Below the pieces are notes generated by a model that saw only the letters and a program-made list of their open reading frames with translations, did not search any database and was not told the DNA's origin. Shown piece by piece: positions 33,457 through 41,556 of a stretch of DNA of 64,000 nt. Origin of the DNA: an uncultured Eubacteriales bacterium (GTDB lineage Bacteria; Bacillota; Clostridia; Oscillospirales; Oscillospiraceae); assembly GCA_900316745.1 (NCBI GenBank), contig ONEB01000002.1:218241-282240 (forward strand). The letters run 5' to 3'. A program made the translations under genes and the position numbers. How positions within the stretch are numbered: position 1 is the first letter of the stretch; every line of letters starts with the position of its first letter.

Positions 33457-35940
33457 ATGGCAGACCGACCGGAGAAAATCGAAGTCAGGGGCGCGCGGGT
33501 TCACAATCTGAAGAATATCGATGTGGACATTCCGCTGCACAGGATCGTCGGCGTCGCCGGCGTGTCCGGCTCCGGAAAATCCTCGCTGGCTCTGGGCGTG
33601 CTGTACGCCGAGGGGTCCAGAAGATATCTGGAGTCTCTCTCGACCTATACCAGACGGCGCATGACGCAGGCCGCGAGAGCCGATGTGGACGAGGTGCTGT
33701 ACGTTCCCGCGTCGCTCGCGCTGCATCAGAGACCGGGCGTGCCGGGCATCCGCTCGACCTTCGGGACGGGCACGGAGCTCTTAAACAGCCTGCGCCTGAT
33801 GTTATCGCGGCTTGCCTCGCACCGCTGCCCGAACGGACACTATGCGGAGCCGGGCTTTCAGGTGGCGCTCATGCAGGAGATCGTCTGCCCGGAGTGCGGC
33901 GAGCATTTTTACGGCCCGGGCGCGGAGGAGCTGGCGTTCAACTCACAGGGCGCCTGCAAATGCTGCGGAGGCACCGGAACGGTCAGAACCGTTGACAGGA
34001 GCACCCTGATCCCGGACGAGAGCCTCACGATTGACGACGGCGCCGTCGCGCCGTGGAACAGCCTGATGTGGTCGCTCATGACCGACGTGTGCCGCGCGAT
34101 GGGCGTGCGCACGGACGTCCCGTTCAGAGACCTGACGGAGCGGGAAAAAGAGATCGTCTATGACGGGCCGATGGAAAAGAAGCATATCTTTTACCGTCCG
34201 AAAAAAGCCGACACGCAGACAGCCGGCGAGATGGATTTCACCTATTACAGCGCCACGGCAACGGTGCTGAACGCCCTGAACAAGGTCAAGGACGAAAAGG
34301 GCATGAAGCGGGTGGAAAAGTTCCTCAAGGAGGAGACCTGCCCGGAGTGCGGCGGCACGAGACTGTCAGATGCGGCCCGGGCGCCGCGAATCATGGGTAT
34401 CTCGCTCGCGCAGGCCTGTGAGATGACGCTGAAGGACTCGGTCGAATGGGTCAGGCGGGTGCCGGACTCGCTGCCGGAGGACATGCGTCCGATGGCGCGG
34501 AATATCTGCGAATCCTATCTGGAGGTCGCGGCGCGGCTGATGGATCTGGGACTCGGGTACCTGACGCTGGACCGCGCGTCGGCCACGCTGTCGACCGGCG
34601 AGCGCCAGCGCATGCAGCTCGCCCGCGCGGTGCGCAACAGAACGACGGGTGTTTTGTATGTTCTGGACGAGCCCTCGATCGGGCTGCATCCGGCGAACAT
34701 CGTCGGCCTGAACGGGGTCATGCACGATCTGGTGCGGGACGGAAACTCCGTTTTGCTGGTCGATCATGACACGCAGATCCTGAAGGAATCGGACTGGATC
34801 ATCGAGATGGGGCCGGAGGCCGGCGCCAAGGGCGGCAGGGTCATCGCGGAAGGCACCGTAGACGAGATGGAGGTCAATGCCGCTTCCGTGATCGGCAGGT
34901 ACCTCGCCGGGAAGCAGGCCTCCGCGCGGAAAGGCGGCGGAAAGGACCTCTTTGCCGACGGGGAGATCCGCATGGAAACGGACCGGATCCATACGGTCAA
35001 GCCCCTCTCGGTCAGGATCCCGAAGACGGGACTGACGGTCATCACCGGCGTGTCGGGTTCGGGAAAGACAACGCTGATTTTGGAGAGCCTCGTTCCGGCG
35101 CTGGACGCGCTGTGCAGCGGCAAAAAAATGCCCGCCCACATTCGGAAGATCGAGGCGGAGGGCATCCGCCATGTCAAGCTCATTGACGCGACGCCCATCG
35201 GCATCAACGTCCGCTCGACCGTCGCCACCTATGCAAACGTGCACGATGAGCTCCGGAAGATTTACGGCAGGACGAAGGCTGCAAAGCAGCTGGGCTATAA
35301 GGCCGGCGATTTTTCCTATAACACCGGCTCGCTCCGCTGCCCGGTCTGCGACGGGACGGGACAGATCTCGCTGGACGTTCAGTTCCTGCCGGACGTGGAC
35401 ATCCCGTGCCCCGACTGCCGCGGCTCGCGCTATGGCAAAGCGGCAAAGAAGATCCGCGTGAGTCAGGCTGGCGAAGAGCGCTCTCTGCCGGAGCTGATGG
35501 ATATGGACGTCAACACCGCGCTAGGGTTCTGCCGGGACATGAAGACGGTGAGGCCCCGACTGGAGATTCTGCGCGACCTCGGGCTCGGCTATCTGACGCT
35601 CGGCGAGGAAACGCCGGGTCTGTCCGGCGGCGAAGCGCAGAGACTGAAGCTCGCCTCTGAAATGGGCCGGCAGCAGAACGACTCCGTCTTTGTCTTTGAC
35701 GAGCCGACGATCGGCCTGCACCCAAAGGACGTGGAGACGCTTCTGGCCGTGTTCCGGACGCTGATCGACCACGGCGCGACCGTGATCGTCATCGAGCATG
35801 ATCTGGACGTGATCCGCTCTGCGGACTATGTGATCGACATGGGCCCCGGCGGCGGAGAGGACGGCGGCAGGGTCGTTGCCTGCGGAACGCCGGATGAGAT
35901 CAGAAGCTGCGCCGAGAGCGTTACCGGACGGTTCATTTGA
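33457..35940 (+). CDS. UvrA-like ABC ATPase (UvrA paralogue)
   Basis: An 827-residue tandem ABC ATPase. The first half has Walker A GVSGSGKSS (about 39-47) and signature LSTGERQR; the second has GVSGSGKTT, signature LSGGEAQR and Walker B VFDEPTIGLHP. Zinc-binding Cys pairs occur in both halves (CPECGEHF; CPVCDGTG; CPDCRGSR). It is about 110 residues shorter than true UvrA (about 940) and lacks most of the UvrB-binding region. Such paralogues can confer resistance to DNA-binding antibiotics or act in repair. LSTGERQR replaces LSGGE in the first half. The start is ATG at 33457 with GGAGG at 33441-33445. Confidence 0.88.
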   Translation: MADRPEKIEVRGARVHNLKNIDVDIPLHRIVGVAGVSGSGKSSLALGVLYAEGSRRYLESLSTYTRRRMTQAARADVDEVLYVPASLALHQRPGVPGIRSTFGTGTELLNSLRLMLSRLASHRCPNGHYAEPGFQVALMQEIVCPECGEHFYGPGAEELAFNSQGACKCCGGTGTVRTVDRSTLIPDESLTIDDGAVAPWNSLMWSLMTDVCRAMGVRTDVPFRDLTEREKEIVYDGPMEKKHIFYRPKKADTQTAGEMDFTYYSATATVLNALNKVKDEKGMKRVEKFLKEETCPECGGTRLSDAARAPRIMGISLAQACEMTLKDSVEWVRRVPDSLPEDMRPMARNICESYLEVAARLMDLGLGYLTLDRASATLSTGERQRMQLARAVRNRTTGVLYVLDEPSIGLHPANIVGLNGVMHDLVRDGNSVLLVDHDTQILKESDWIIEMGPEAGAKGGRVIAEGTVDEMEVNAASVIGRYLAGKQASARKGGGKDLFADGEIRMETDRIHTVKPLSVRIPKTGLTVITGVSGSGKTTLILESLVPALDALCSGKKMPAHIRKIEAEGIRHVKLIDATPIGINVRSTVATYANVHDELRKIYGRTKAAKQLGYKAGDFSYNTGSLRCPVCDGTGQISLDVQFLPDVDIPCPDCRGSRYGKAAKKIRVSQAGEERSLPELMDMDVNTALGFCRDMKTVRPRLEILRDLGLGYLTLGEETPGLSGGEAQRLKLASEMGRQQNDSVFVFDEPTIGLHPKDVETLLAVFRTLIDHGATVIVIEHDLDVIRSADYVIDMGPGGGEDGGRVVACGTPDEIRSCAESVTGRFI

Positions 35941-36056
35941 GCAGGCAGGAGAGGGGCTTCTCAGCTGAGATAATTCACAGTTCTTTCATGAATTGCAAAG
36001 AAATGTGTGATATATACTAAGTATGATAACTTTTTAACAAGAAAGGATGTATCACC

Positions 36057-37202
36057 ATGGCAAATCGCATTGTACTGAACACCATTTCCTATCACGGCTC
36101 CGGCGCCGTCGCCGAGATCGGCACCGAGCTCGAGGCCCGCGGCTACAAGCGCGCCTTCATCGCCTCCGGCCGCCACGTCGTGAAGTCCGGCGAGATCAAG
36201 AAGATCACGGACGTACTGAACGCCAAGGGCATCGCCTACACCTTTTTCACCGACATGAAGCCGAACCCGACGATCGAGAATGTCCAGGCGGGCGTCGAGG
36301 CGTTCAAGGCCTTTGACGGCGACTGCATCATCGCCGTGGGCGGCGGCTCTGTCATGGATACCGCGAAGGCCGTCGGCATCATCATCAACAACCCCGAGTT
36401 CGCGGACGTCCGCTCCCTCGAGGGCGTCGCGCCGACGAAGAACCACGCCGTGTTTACGATCGCCGTGCCCACCACCGCCGGCACCGCCGCCGAGGTCACG
36501 ATCAACTACGTCATCACCGACGTGGAGCGCAAGCGCAAGTTCGTCTGCGTGGACGTGAACGATATCCCCGAGATTGCCGTCGTCGATCCCGACATGATGC
36601 ACTCCATGCCCGAAGGCCTCACCGCCTCCACCGGTATGGACGCGCTGACCCACGCCATCGAGGGCTACACCACCGCGGGCGCGTGGGAGATGACCGACAT
36701 GATGCACCTCGAAGCCATCCGCCTCATTTCCGCGAACCTCCGCGCCGCGCTGAAGAACGACCCCGAGGGCCGCAAGGGCATGGCGCTCGGCCAGTATATC
36801 GCGGGCATGGGCTTCTCGAATGTCGGCCTCGGCATCGCGCACTCCATGGCGCACACGCTGGGCGCTGTGTATGACACGCCGCACGGCGTCGCCTGCGCGA
36901 TGATGCTCCCCATCGTCATGGAATACAACGCCGACTGCACCGGCGAGAAGTACCGCGAGATTGCCCGCGCCATGGGCGTCAAGGGTGTGGACGAGATGAG
37001 CGTCGAGGAATACCGCGCCGCCGCGATCAACGCCGTCAAACAGCTCTCCCGCGACGTCGGCATTCCCGAGAAGCTGGAAGCGCTCAAGGAAGAGGATCTT
37101 CCGTTCCTTGCCCAGAGCGCCTACGACGACGCCTGCCGCCCCGGCAACCCGAAGGACTGCGACGTGGAATCTCTCACGGCGCTGTTCCGCAAGCTGATGT
37201 AA
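36057..37202 (+). CDS. fucO: Iron-containing alcohol dehydrogenase, FucO (lactaldehyde reductase) type
   Basis: A 381-residue group III dehydrogenase that closely follows E. coli FucO in length and motifs. The NAD loop is GGGSVMDTAKA (about 95-105), and metal ligands are Asp 195 and His 199 in MDALTHAIEGY, plus two His in HSMAHTLGAVYDTPHG (about 260-276). FucO reduces lactaldehyde to 1,2-propanediol in fucose and rhamnose fermentation; related enzymes act on other short aldehydes. Strong codon bias (CTC, ATC, GCC) suggests high expression. No fucose genes are adjacent. It stands alone between its leader and a terminator. Confidence 0.9.
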   Translation: MANRIVLNTISYHGSGAVAEIGTELEARGYKRAFIASGRHVVKSGEIKKITDVLNAKGIAYTFFTDMKPNPTIENVQAGVEAFKAFDGDCIIAVGGGSVMDTAKAVGIIINNPEFADVRSLEGVAPTKNHAVFTIAVPTTAGTAAEVTINYVITDVERKRKFVCVDVNDIPEIAVVDPDMMHSMPEGLTASTGMDALTHAIEGYTTAGAWEMTDMMHLEAIRLISANLRAALKNDPEGRKGMALGQYIAGMGFSNVGLGIAHSMAHTLGAVYDTPHGVACAMMLPIVMEYNADCTGEKYREIARAMGVKGVDEMSVEEYRAAAINAVKQLSRDVGIPEKLEALKEEDLPFLAQSAYDDACRPGNPKDCDVESLTALFRKLM

Positions 37203-37221
37203 GGTTTATAAGACAGAATCA

Positions 37222-37251
37222 GGGCACGCCATACTGGCGTGCCCTTGGTTT
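37222..37251 (+). terminator. Terminator-like hairpin after fucO
   Basis: A 10-bp perfect stem (37222-37231 with 37235-37244), 3-nt loop, followed by TTGGTTT. Confidence 0.65.
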
Positions 37252-37330
37252 ATGCGGCAGTTTCTAGAGCAAATATAACGACGACGATTCCCGCGCAACG
37301 CGGGAGCAGAAAGATTCTGCCGCACGGCCT

Positions 37331-37630
37331 GTGCTTTCGGGCTTTGCAGAATGCATGGAGCAATATGACGCGTACCCCATCTGGCGGGGACAGACGCCGC
37401 GTATCATCAGCACGTTTATCGAAAGCTACGACTTCTCCGGCGAAACCATCGTGCCGTTCTGCACCTCCGGCTTCAGCAGCATCGGCAGCAGCGCGGAGAA
37501 TCTGAAAGCGCTTTGCTCCGATACTGCCGTCTGGCTTGACGGAAAGCGCTTTTCTGCGGGATTCTTCGATGATTTGGAGGCCTGGCTGCGTGAGCTGCCG
37601 GAGCAGTTCCGGTTTTGCCTGTTTTTTTTG
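37331..37630 (+). pseudogene. Flavodoxin remnant (C-terminal half)
   Basis: The frame encodes YPIWRGQTPRIISTFIESY, then IVPFCTSGFSSIGSS and WLDGKRFS, which is the C-terminal half of a clostridial flavodoxin. The N-terminal FMN phosphate loop is absent. Several residues are also missing just before YPIW, where flavodoxins usually have a hydrophobic strand. There is no ribosome site. After about 37630 the frame runs on into unrelated sequence and the MerR leader. I read it as a decayed gene left at the edge of the accessory region. Confidence 0.7.
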
Positions 37631-37661
37631 AGAAAAACAAAAAATATCCCTGCGTCAGGGG

Positions 37662-37692
37662 TTGCTTGTGACGCAGCGTCATGCGCTATTCT
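37662..37692 (+). promoter_or_regulatory. MerR-type promoter with 19-bp spacer and palindrome
   Basis: TTGCTT at 37662-37667, a 19-nt spacer, TATTCT at 37687-37692. The 13-bp palindrome TGACGCAGCGTCA fills the spacer (37669-37681). Overlong spacers with a central dyad are the hallmark of MerR-activated promoters, and the next gene is a MerR regulator, so autoregulation is likely. Confidence 0.75.
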
Positions 37693-37715
37693 GGACGCAA
37701 AGGAGGTGAAACGCT

Positions 37716-38441
37716 GTGTCAAAATACACGACGGGGGAGATCGCAAAGCTCTGCGGCGTGACGGTCCGCACGGTTCAGTACTACGATTCCCGGGGAATCC
37801 TCGTGCCGTCGAAGCTCTCCGAAGGCGGAAGACGACTTTATTCAGAGGATGATCTGAAACGGTTGAAGGTCATCTGCTTTCTGCGGGAGCTGGACATTTC
37901 AATCGACGCTATTTCTCAGATTCTTAAAGAAGAGCATCCCGAGAAAGTGATCGCCTTGCTGATTGAACAGCAGGAATCGGTTCTTTTGGATGAAATTTCT
38001 GAGAAACAGGAAAAGCTGGAAAAACTTCAAGAACTGAAAAACGGACTGAAAAACAAAGCAACAGTCTCTCTCGAAACCATCGGTGACATAGCTGTCATAA
38101 TGGAAGGCAAGAAAAAACTGAGGAGCATGCGCCGGATGATGATCCTGACCGGAATTCCGGTCACGGCGCTGCAATGGTTTTCCGTCATTTTCTGGATCAT
38201 CAAGGGCATTTGGTGGCCGTTCGTCATCTGGGTACTGGTGGCTGTTCCCTGGGGCATACTGGTCAGCCGGTACTACTTCAATCATGTGAAATACATCTGT
38301 CCGGAATGCCACGATGTATTCAAGCCAACACTGAAAGAAGCTTTTTGGGCAAAACATACCCCCACCGCCCGTAAGCTTACCTGCACCCAATGCGGTCACA
38401 AAGGCTTCTGCGTAGAAGTCTGGGGAGGTGATGGGAGATGA
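37716..38441 (+). CDS. MerR-family regulator with two membrane helices and a zinc ribbon
   Basis: A 241-residue protein. The N-terminal DNA-binding domain is clear (TGEIAKLCGVTVRTVQYYDSR, about 6-26), followed by a dimerisation coiled coil (to about 115), two hydrophobic helices (about 142-160 and 163-182) and a C-terminal Cys4 ribbon (CPECHDVF near 193, CTQCGHKG near 226). The start is GTG at 37716 after AGGAGGTGA. The stop overlaps the CPBP protease start, so the sensor-regulator and the membrane protease are co-translated. The helices suggest that the regulator senses an event in the membrane. Confidence 0.85.
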   Translation: MSKYTTGEIAKLCGVTVRTVQYYDSRGILVPSKLSEGGRRLYSEDDLKRLKVICFLRELDISIDAISQILKEEHPEKVIALLIEQQESVLLDEISEKQEKLEKLQELKNGLKNKATVSLETIGDIAVIMEGKKKLRSMRRMMILTGIPVTALQWFSVIFWIIKGIWWPFVIWVLVAVPWGILVSRYYFNHVKYICPECHDVFKPTLKEAFWAKHTPTARKLTCTQCGHKGFCVEVWGGDGR

Positions 38442-39205
38442 CGGCGCTTCTGAATCAATACAAAAAGCCTCTGCTGTTTGTTCTGGCGCTTGCTCCCATT
38501 GCCATTGTCGGCGGTTTTTTTACGGGGGTCTATGGCTGGGCTGAACTAACAGATGATGTTAAGCGTCAGATTCTGGCGCAAATCGGAAACAATCAAAGCC
38601 TGTATTATCTGATCACCACGATGCAGACCCTGATATATGCGTTGATATTCGGCTTTTTCGGCTATATCCTTTCCGAGAAAACCGGTCTCATGAAACCGGT
38701 GAGATTTGAAAAAAAGCCGATGCTGGTTACCATCGGGATGACTCTGTTTACCGGTCTTGTTCTCTGCACGGATCTCTTTTATTTCAAGAACCATATCCCG
38801 CAGGTTGCAGCATTGTATCAAGGCAAGCCGTCATTTGCATACTGGATGGCATCGGTGCTCTACGGCGGTGTGATTGAAGAGATCATGCTGAGATTGTTTA
38901 TGATGTCGCTCATCGCCTGTATTGCATGGAAGATTTTCTTCCGCAGAGAAGCAGCTCCGCCTACGGGCGTCATGATTGCAGCAAACATCATTGCTGCGCT
39001 TCTCTTCGCGGCAGGTCATCTGCCGTCTGCCATGCAGATGTTTGGCGAAATAACGCCGATGATTCTGCTGCGATGCTTTCTCCTGAACGGTGCCGGCGGA
39101 CTGGCCTTTGGATACCTGTATCGCAAATACGGCATTCAGTATTCCATGATGGCACACGCCGGGGCACATATCGTATGGAAGATTATCTGGATCATTTTGC
39201 TATAA
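38438..39205 (+). CDS. CPBP-family intramembrane metalloprotease
   Basis: A 255-residue protein with about seven or eight helices. Motif 1 is EEIMLR (about 150-155, the EExxxR catalytic pair), motif 2 is the His in FAAGHLPS (about 194) and a third His in MAHAGAHIVW (about 240). These are the CAAX-protease/bacteriocin-processing signatures. It may process a peptide or confer immunity to one; a regulatory partnership with the membrane MerR protein is suggested by the 4-nt gene overlap. Confidence 0.85.
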   Translation: MTALLNQYKKPLLFVLALAPIAIVGGFFTGVYGWAELTDDVKRQILAQIGNNQSLYYLITTMQTLIYALIFGFFGYILSEKTGLMKPVRFEKKPMLVTIGMTLFTGLVLCTDLFYFKNHIPQVAALYQGKPSFAYWMASVLYGGVIEEIMLRLFMMSLIACIAWKIFFRREAAPPTGVMIAANIIAALLFAAGHLPSAMQMFGEITPMILLRCFLLNGAGGLAFGYLYRKYGIQYSMMAHAGAHIVWKIIWIILL

Positions 39206-39232
39206 GAGAAATACGGGCAAGAATGATTACTT

Positions 39233-39553
39233 ATGAAGAATGCAATAACATCAAAACCTATCAAAGCTCAATCAAGCAGATTATGGTGGTATCTGCTGCT
39301 GGTGATCGCTCTGTCTGCTTTTTGCTATATCACCCTCGATGTATTGCTGCTGCCGTATTCGGTTGAGTACAGCGAAACGGGAAAAATGACAGCCGGTTAT
39401 TTCCTGTATGCAGCGATAGGACTGTTATTCTCAACTCCGACACCTTTTGCAGCGGTTCTGATTCTTTCTCTATTATTCACGACTTTTTCTGCCCGGCAAA
39501 TGGGCTGCAAAACGGGGCAGAATACGGCTTTTCAGGAGGCTGATCGCATTTGA
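39233..39553 (+). CDS. Small membrane protein whose 3' end runs into a repeat
   Basis: The frame gives 106 residues with two hydrophobic helices (about 17-40 and 52-84). The last 20 residues come from the repeated phosphatase leader that begins at about 39479, so the original C-terminus has probably been replaced by recombination. The ribosome site is weak. I recognise no family; it may belong with the CPBP protease just upstream. Confidence 0.4.
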   Translation: MKNAITSKPIKAQSSRLWWYLLLVIALSAFCYITLDVLLLPYSVEYSETGKMTAGYFLYAAIGLLFSTPTPFAAVLILSLLFTTFSARQMGCKTGQNTAFQEADRI

Positions 39554-39609
39554 CCAAGATCCTTTTTGTGTGCCACGGCAACATCTGCCGCTCTCGAAAA
39601 ACCCTTTGA
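39479..39609 (+). repeat. Phosphatase-leader repeat, copy 1 (with truncated gene start)
   Basis: 39479-39590 closely matches 58239-58345: the stretch ACTTTTTCTGC, then AAAACGGGGCAGAATACGG, the AGGAGG ribosome site and a TTG start (39550). The frame reads MTKILFVCHGNICRS and then turns to RKTL and a stop at 39609, so it is the phosphatase gene start cut off just after the catalytic loop. A tandem TTTACACCATTTTTACACC motif follows at 39642-39660, a possible recombinase arm site. Confidence 0.8.
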
Positions 39610-39753
39610 TTTCAATGGTTTGCAGATGTGCGCACCTCCCATTTACACCATTTTTACACCATTTTCGCTCAACCTTTGAAAAAGATTGCCTGATATGCGC
39701 CAGAATAAAGCGGCAAATTGCAGCCGCATAATCATTCACATTCTTTTCGCACA

Positions 39754-39783
39754 TTCGACAGCAACGCCCTCCTTCGCTATAAT
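39754..39783 (+). promoter_or_regulatory. Promoter before the three-hairpin leader
   Basis: TTCGAC at 39754-39759, an 18-nt spacer and TATAAT at 39778-39783; transcription would start about 100 nt before the ATG at 39894. Between 39610 and 39753 I see no gene. Confidence 0.5.
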
Positions 39784-39794
39784 TTGATCATCTT

Positions 39795-39864
39795 TTCATC
39801 GTCCGATGAACAACACAAACTCAAAGTTTGTGTTGGGAAATCAATGCTTGTTGGGCATTGATTT
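39795..39864 (+). other. Three consecutive RNA hairpins in the leader
   Basis: Stem 1: 39795-39801 with 39804-39810. Stem 2: 11 bp, 39811-39821 with 39825-39835. Stem 3: 10 bp, 39838-39847 with 39855-39864. They stand back to back between the promoter and the ribosome site at 39877, suggesting a structured regulatory leader or small RNA. Confidence 0.55.
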
Positions 39865-39893
39865 AAACCATCAAACGAAGGAGGGCTTCTTTC

Positions 39894-40103
39894 ATGCGAT
39901 ATAAAATCAAAATCAATGACGATGAACGGCAGCTGATCGTCAAGGCGCTGTACGACTGGCGCAATGAGCTGCCCAAGGACAGCCTGCTCCGTCCCGATCT
40001 GGAGCAGCTGAAAGCAGAAGATCAGTTGACTTGGGTGCGGCGGATGAACGCTGTTCGCGCCTGTGCGGAGAGGATTGTGACATCCGACTTATTGAACGAT
40101 TAA
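39894..40103 (+). CDS. Small conserved-looking protein, unknown function
   Basis: 69 residues, highly charged and helical (DDERQLIVKALYDWRNEL near the start; WVRRMNAVRACAERI near the end). A strong AAGGAGGG ribosome site lies 9-10 nt upstream and there is a promoter with a structured leader, so it is probably expressed. No Cys pairs or membrane helix. It resembles short accessory proteins carried on integrative elements, but I cannot name the family. Confidence 0.65.
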   Translation: MRYKIKINDDERQLIVKALYDWRNELPKDSLLRPDLEQLKAEDQLTWVRRMNAVRACAERIVTSDLLND

Positions 40104-40110
40104 AATAGAA

Positions 40111-40134
40111 GTCCCGCACCGGTCGGTGCGGGAC
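40111..40134 (+). terminator. Strong hairpin after the small protein
   Basis: A 10-bp GC-rich stem (40111-40120 with 40125-40134) and 4-nt loop; there is no T-tract, so termination may be weak. Confidence 0.5.
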
Positions 40135-40322
40135 GATCTCGCTGGTATGTGTGAGAGCGCGGGCGGGAATGCGTTTTCAAATAATTCGCCGTGTTCGCAT
40201 GGGACCGAATGGACCGCGCAGAGCATTCTGTATGCTTCCTCTTCATACAGCAGATACAGCTGGAATTCCCGGACGCTGACTGTACTCTGAATAAAGCCGT
40301 TTTGGCTGAAACGTTCTCCACA

Positions 40323-41189
40323 TCAGAAGTCCACCTTTTCTCCCAGCGGGCGCTCCAGCAATTCCGGGTTTTCCAACAGCTTCCGAAGAAGCCGCACGGT
40401 TTTTGAATAATAATAGCCATCGGCAATCCGTTCATCAATTGTAAGACCGAGATCAATGCTGTCGCGCATCTCGACGTTCCCTTCCTCATCAAAGAAGGGA
40501 CGTTTTTTCCGCTCGCCAATGACGCAGAACACCGAGCAGGTACCCCAGTTGGTCAAATGGTGATAGCCGGAATGGAGTTGAATGGAGCCCAGATTGGTCA
40601 GCACCACCGAGGCGTAATAGGGATCGGTGGCAATCACGTCCTTGGGCATCCAGCCGTGGCGGTCCAGGAACCGCGCGCCCGCGCCGACCAGCTTCAGAAG
40701 CGTGTGCGGCGTTTTCTGGATGATGTCCATAGCGGCAGTAGACGGATCCTTTTTCTCACTGCGGCACAGGGAAACCTGGCGGAAAATCTCATCATGGATG
40801 GTGTCAATGGTGTCACCCTCTTTGGAATGAATAAACGCCAGTGCCTCACCGCCGTTGTCTGAAAAAATCTTCTTCACCGTAAACGCTGCTGATACCTCCT
40901 TTCGCTGATACATGGTTTGATTCGCAATAAAACGGTTCATTTTCGGACGCTGTGTGATCACCTTTAGCAGAGCAGCAACCATGATCTGAAAGAGATTATA
41001 TGGATATGCCGGGTTTTCCGCGTTCTTCCGCGCCAGATAAGCGTTCACGTTCGTCAAATCAATCCGCTCAGAGATAAACGCCTCATTGTCACAGCGGTTG
41101 GGATACATGAGCGGCATGATGGTGTGCATGGAATCCAGCCTTTTCAGATAAACGCCGTCCTTACGGTTTGTCAGGCTTCCTTTTGTCAT
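40323..41189 (-). CDS. CoA-acyltransferase-fold protein lacking the catalytic His
   Basis: A 288-residue protein resembling the catalytic domain of 2-oxoacid dehydrogenase E2/chloramphenicol acetyltransferase. Visible are the central LTNLGSIQLHSGYHH stretch (about 194-208) and the C-terminal LTIDERIADGYYY (about 249-261), where active enzymes have HxxxDG. Here the His position is Glu (DERIADG), so classical acetyl transfer is doubtful. There is no lipoyl domain. It is transcribed away from the phospholipid operon, and its promoter has the same direct-repeat box as that operon, so it likely joins the same membrane-related regulon. Confidence 0.75.
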   Translation of the reverse strand: MTKGSLTNRKDGVYLKRLDSMHTIMPLMYPNRCDNEAFISERIDLTNVNAYLARKNAENPAYPYNLFQIMVAALLKVITQRPKMNRFIANQTMYQRKEVSAAFTVKKIFSDNGGEALAFIHSKEGDTIDTIHDEIFRQVSLCRSEKKDPSTAAMDIIQKTPHTLLKLVGAGARFLDRHGWMPKDVIATDPYYASVVLTNLGSIQLHSGYHHLTNWGTCSVFCVIGERKKRPFFDEEGNVEMRDSIDLGLTIDERIADGYYYSKTVRLLRKLLENPELLERPLGEKVDF

Positions 41190-41223
41190 GTTTTATGGCC
41201 CCTTTTTCTCTATGATAAGAATA

Positions 41224-41254
41224 GGATACCTAAAAAAGATAAAGTGAATCTAAA
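41224..41254 (-). promoter_or_regulatory. Response-regulator box D and promoter of the acyltransferase-like gene
   Basis: On the minus strand TTTAGATTCACTTTATCTT (from 41254) is followed 14 nt after the second TTTAT start by TATCCT (41229-41224). It matches the boxes before the response regulator, ftsH and the phospholipid operon. Confidence 0.6.
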
Positions 41255-41271
41255 CTCGTGTACCGGCACAG

Positions 41272-41303
41272 TTTCGTTTCGGTTTATATTTTGAGGCTAT
41301 GAT
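41272..41303 (+). promoter_or_regulatory. Response-regulator box C and promoter of the phospholipid operon
   Basis: TTTCGTTTCGGTTTATATT at 41272-41290 with TATGAT at 41298-41303, 15 nt after the second TTTAT half-site starts. No good -35 box is present, as expected for an activator-dependent promoter. Confidence 0.65.
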
Positions 41304-41336
41304 AATGGAAGAATATGAAATAGCGGAGGAATGTGT

Positions 41337-41556
41337 ATGACAACCGCAAATAAAATCACGGTTTTCCGAATGCTGATGGTGCCGGTATTTGTGATACTGC
41401 TTTATCTGGATTTGCCGAGTGCAGGTTACTGGGCCTTGGGAGTTTTTATCCTTTTGGATTCTAGTTGTTATCACGACCGTCTGGTCCGGCACGGAGTATT
41501 TCATCCGAAATCGGGATGTATTGAAGGAATCTGAAAGCGGGAGTGTCCTTTCATGA
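41337..41556 (+). pseudogene. pgsA: pgsA with an internal deletion (phosphatidylglycerophosphate synthase remnant)
   Basis: Codons from ATG 41337 read MTTANKITVFRMLMVPVFVI and ALGVFIL, the normal N-terminus of PgsA. At about 41460 the frame breaks: another frame then reads ILVVITTVWSGTEYFIRNR and DVLKE up to the TGA at 41556, which is the normal PgsA C-terminus. The middle, about 120 residues including the CDP-alcohol motif DGxxAR, is gone. So the gene is inactivated by an internal deletion plus frameshift. A GGAGGA ribosome site at 41325 is intact, and the remnant stop overlaps the cdsA start. A second CDP-alcohol transferase at 43264 may replace it. Confidence 0.85.

Noticed and set aside
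35941..36056. Rex or other redox operator before fucO
   Set aside because: AATTCA and TGAATT occur around 35972-35994 but do not form a recognisable Rex site, and no clear -35/-10 pair could be fixed.
39473..39754. Minus-strand frame of 93 codons over repeat copy 1
   Set aside because: It crosses the repeat and scar sequence, has no start signal and resembles read-through of recombination-junction DNA.
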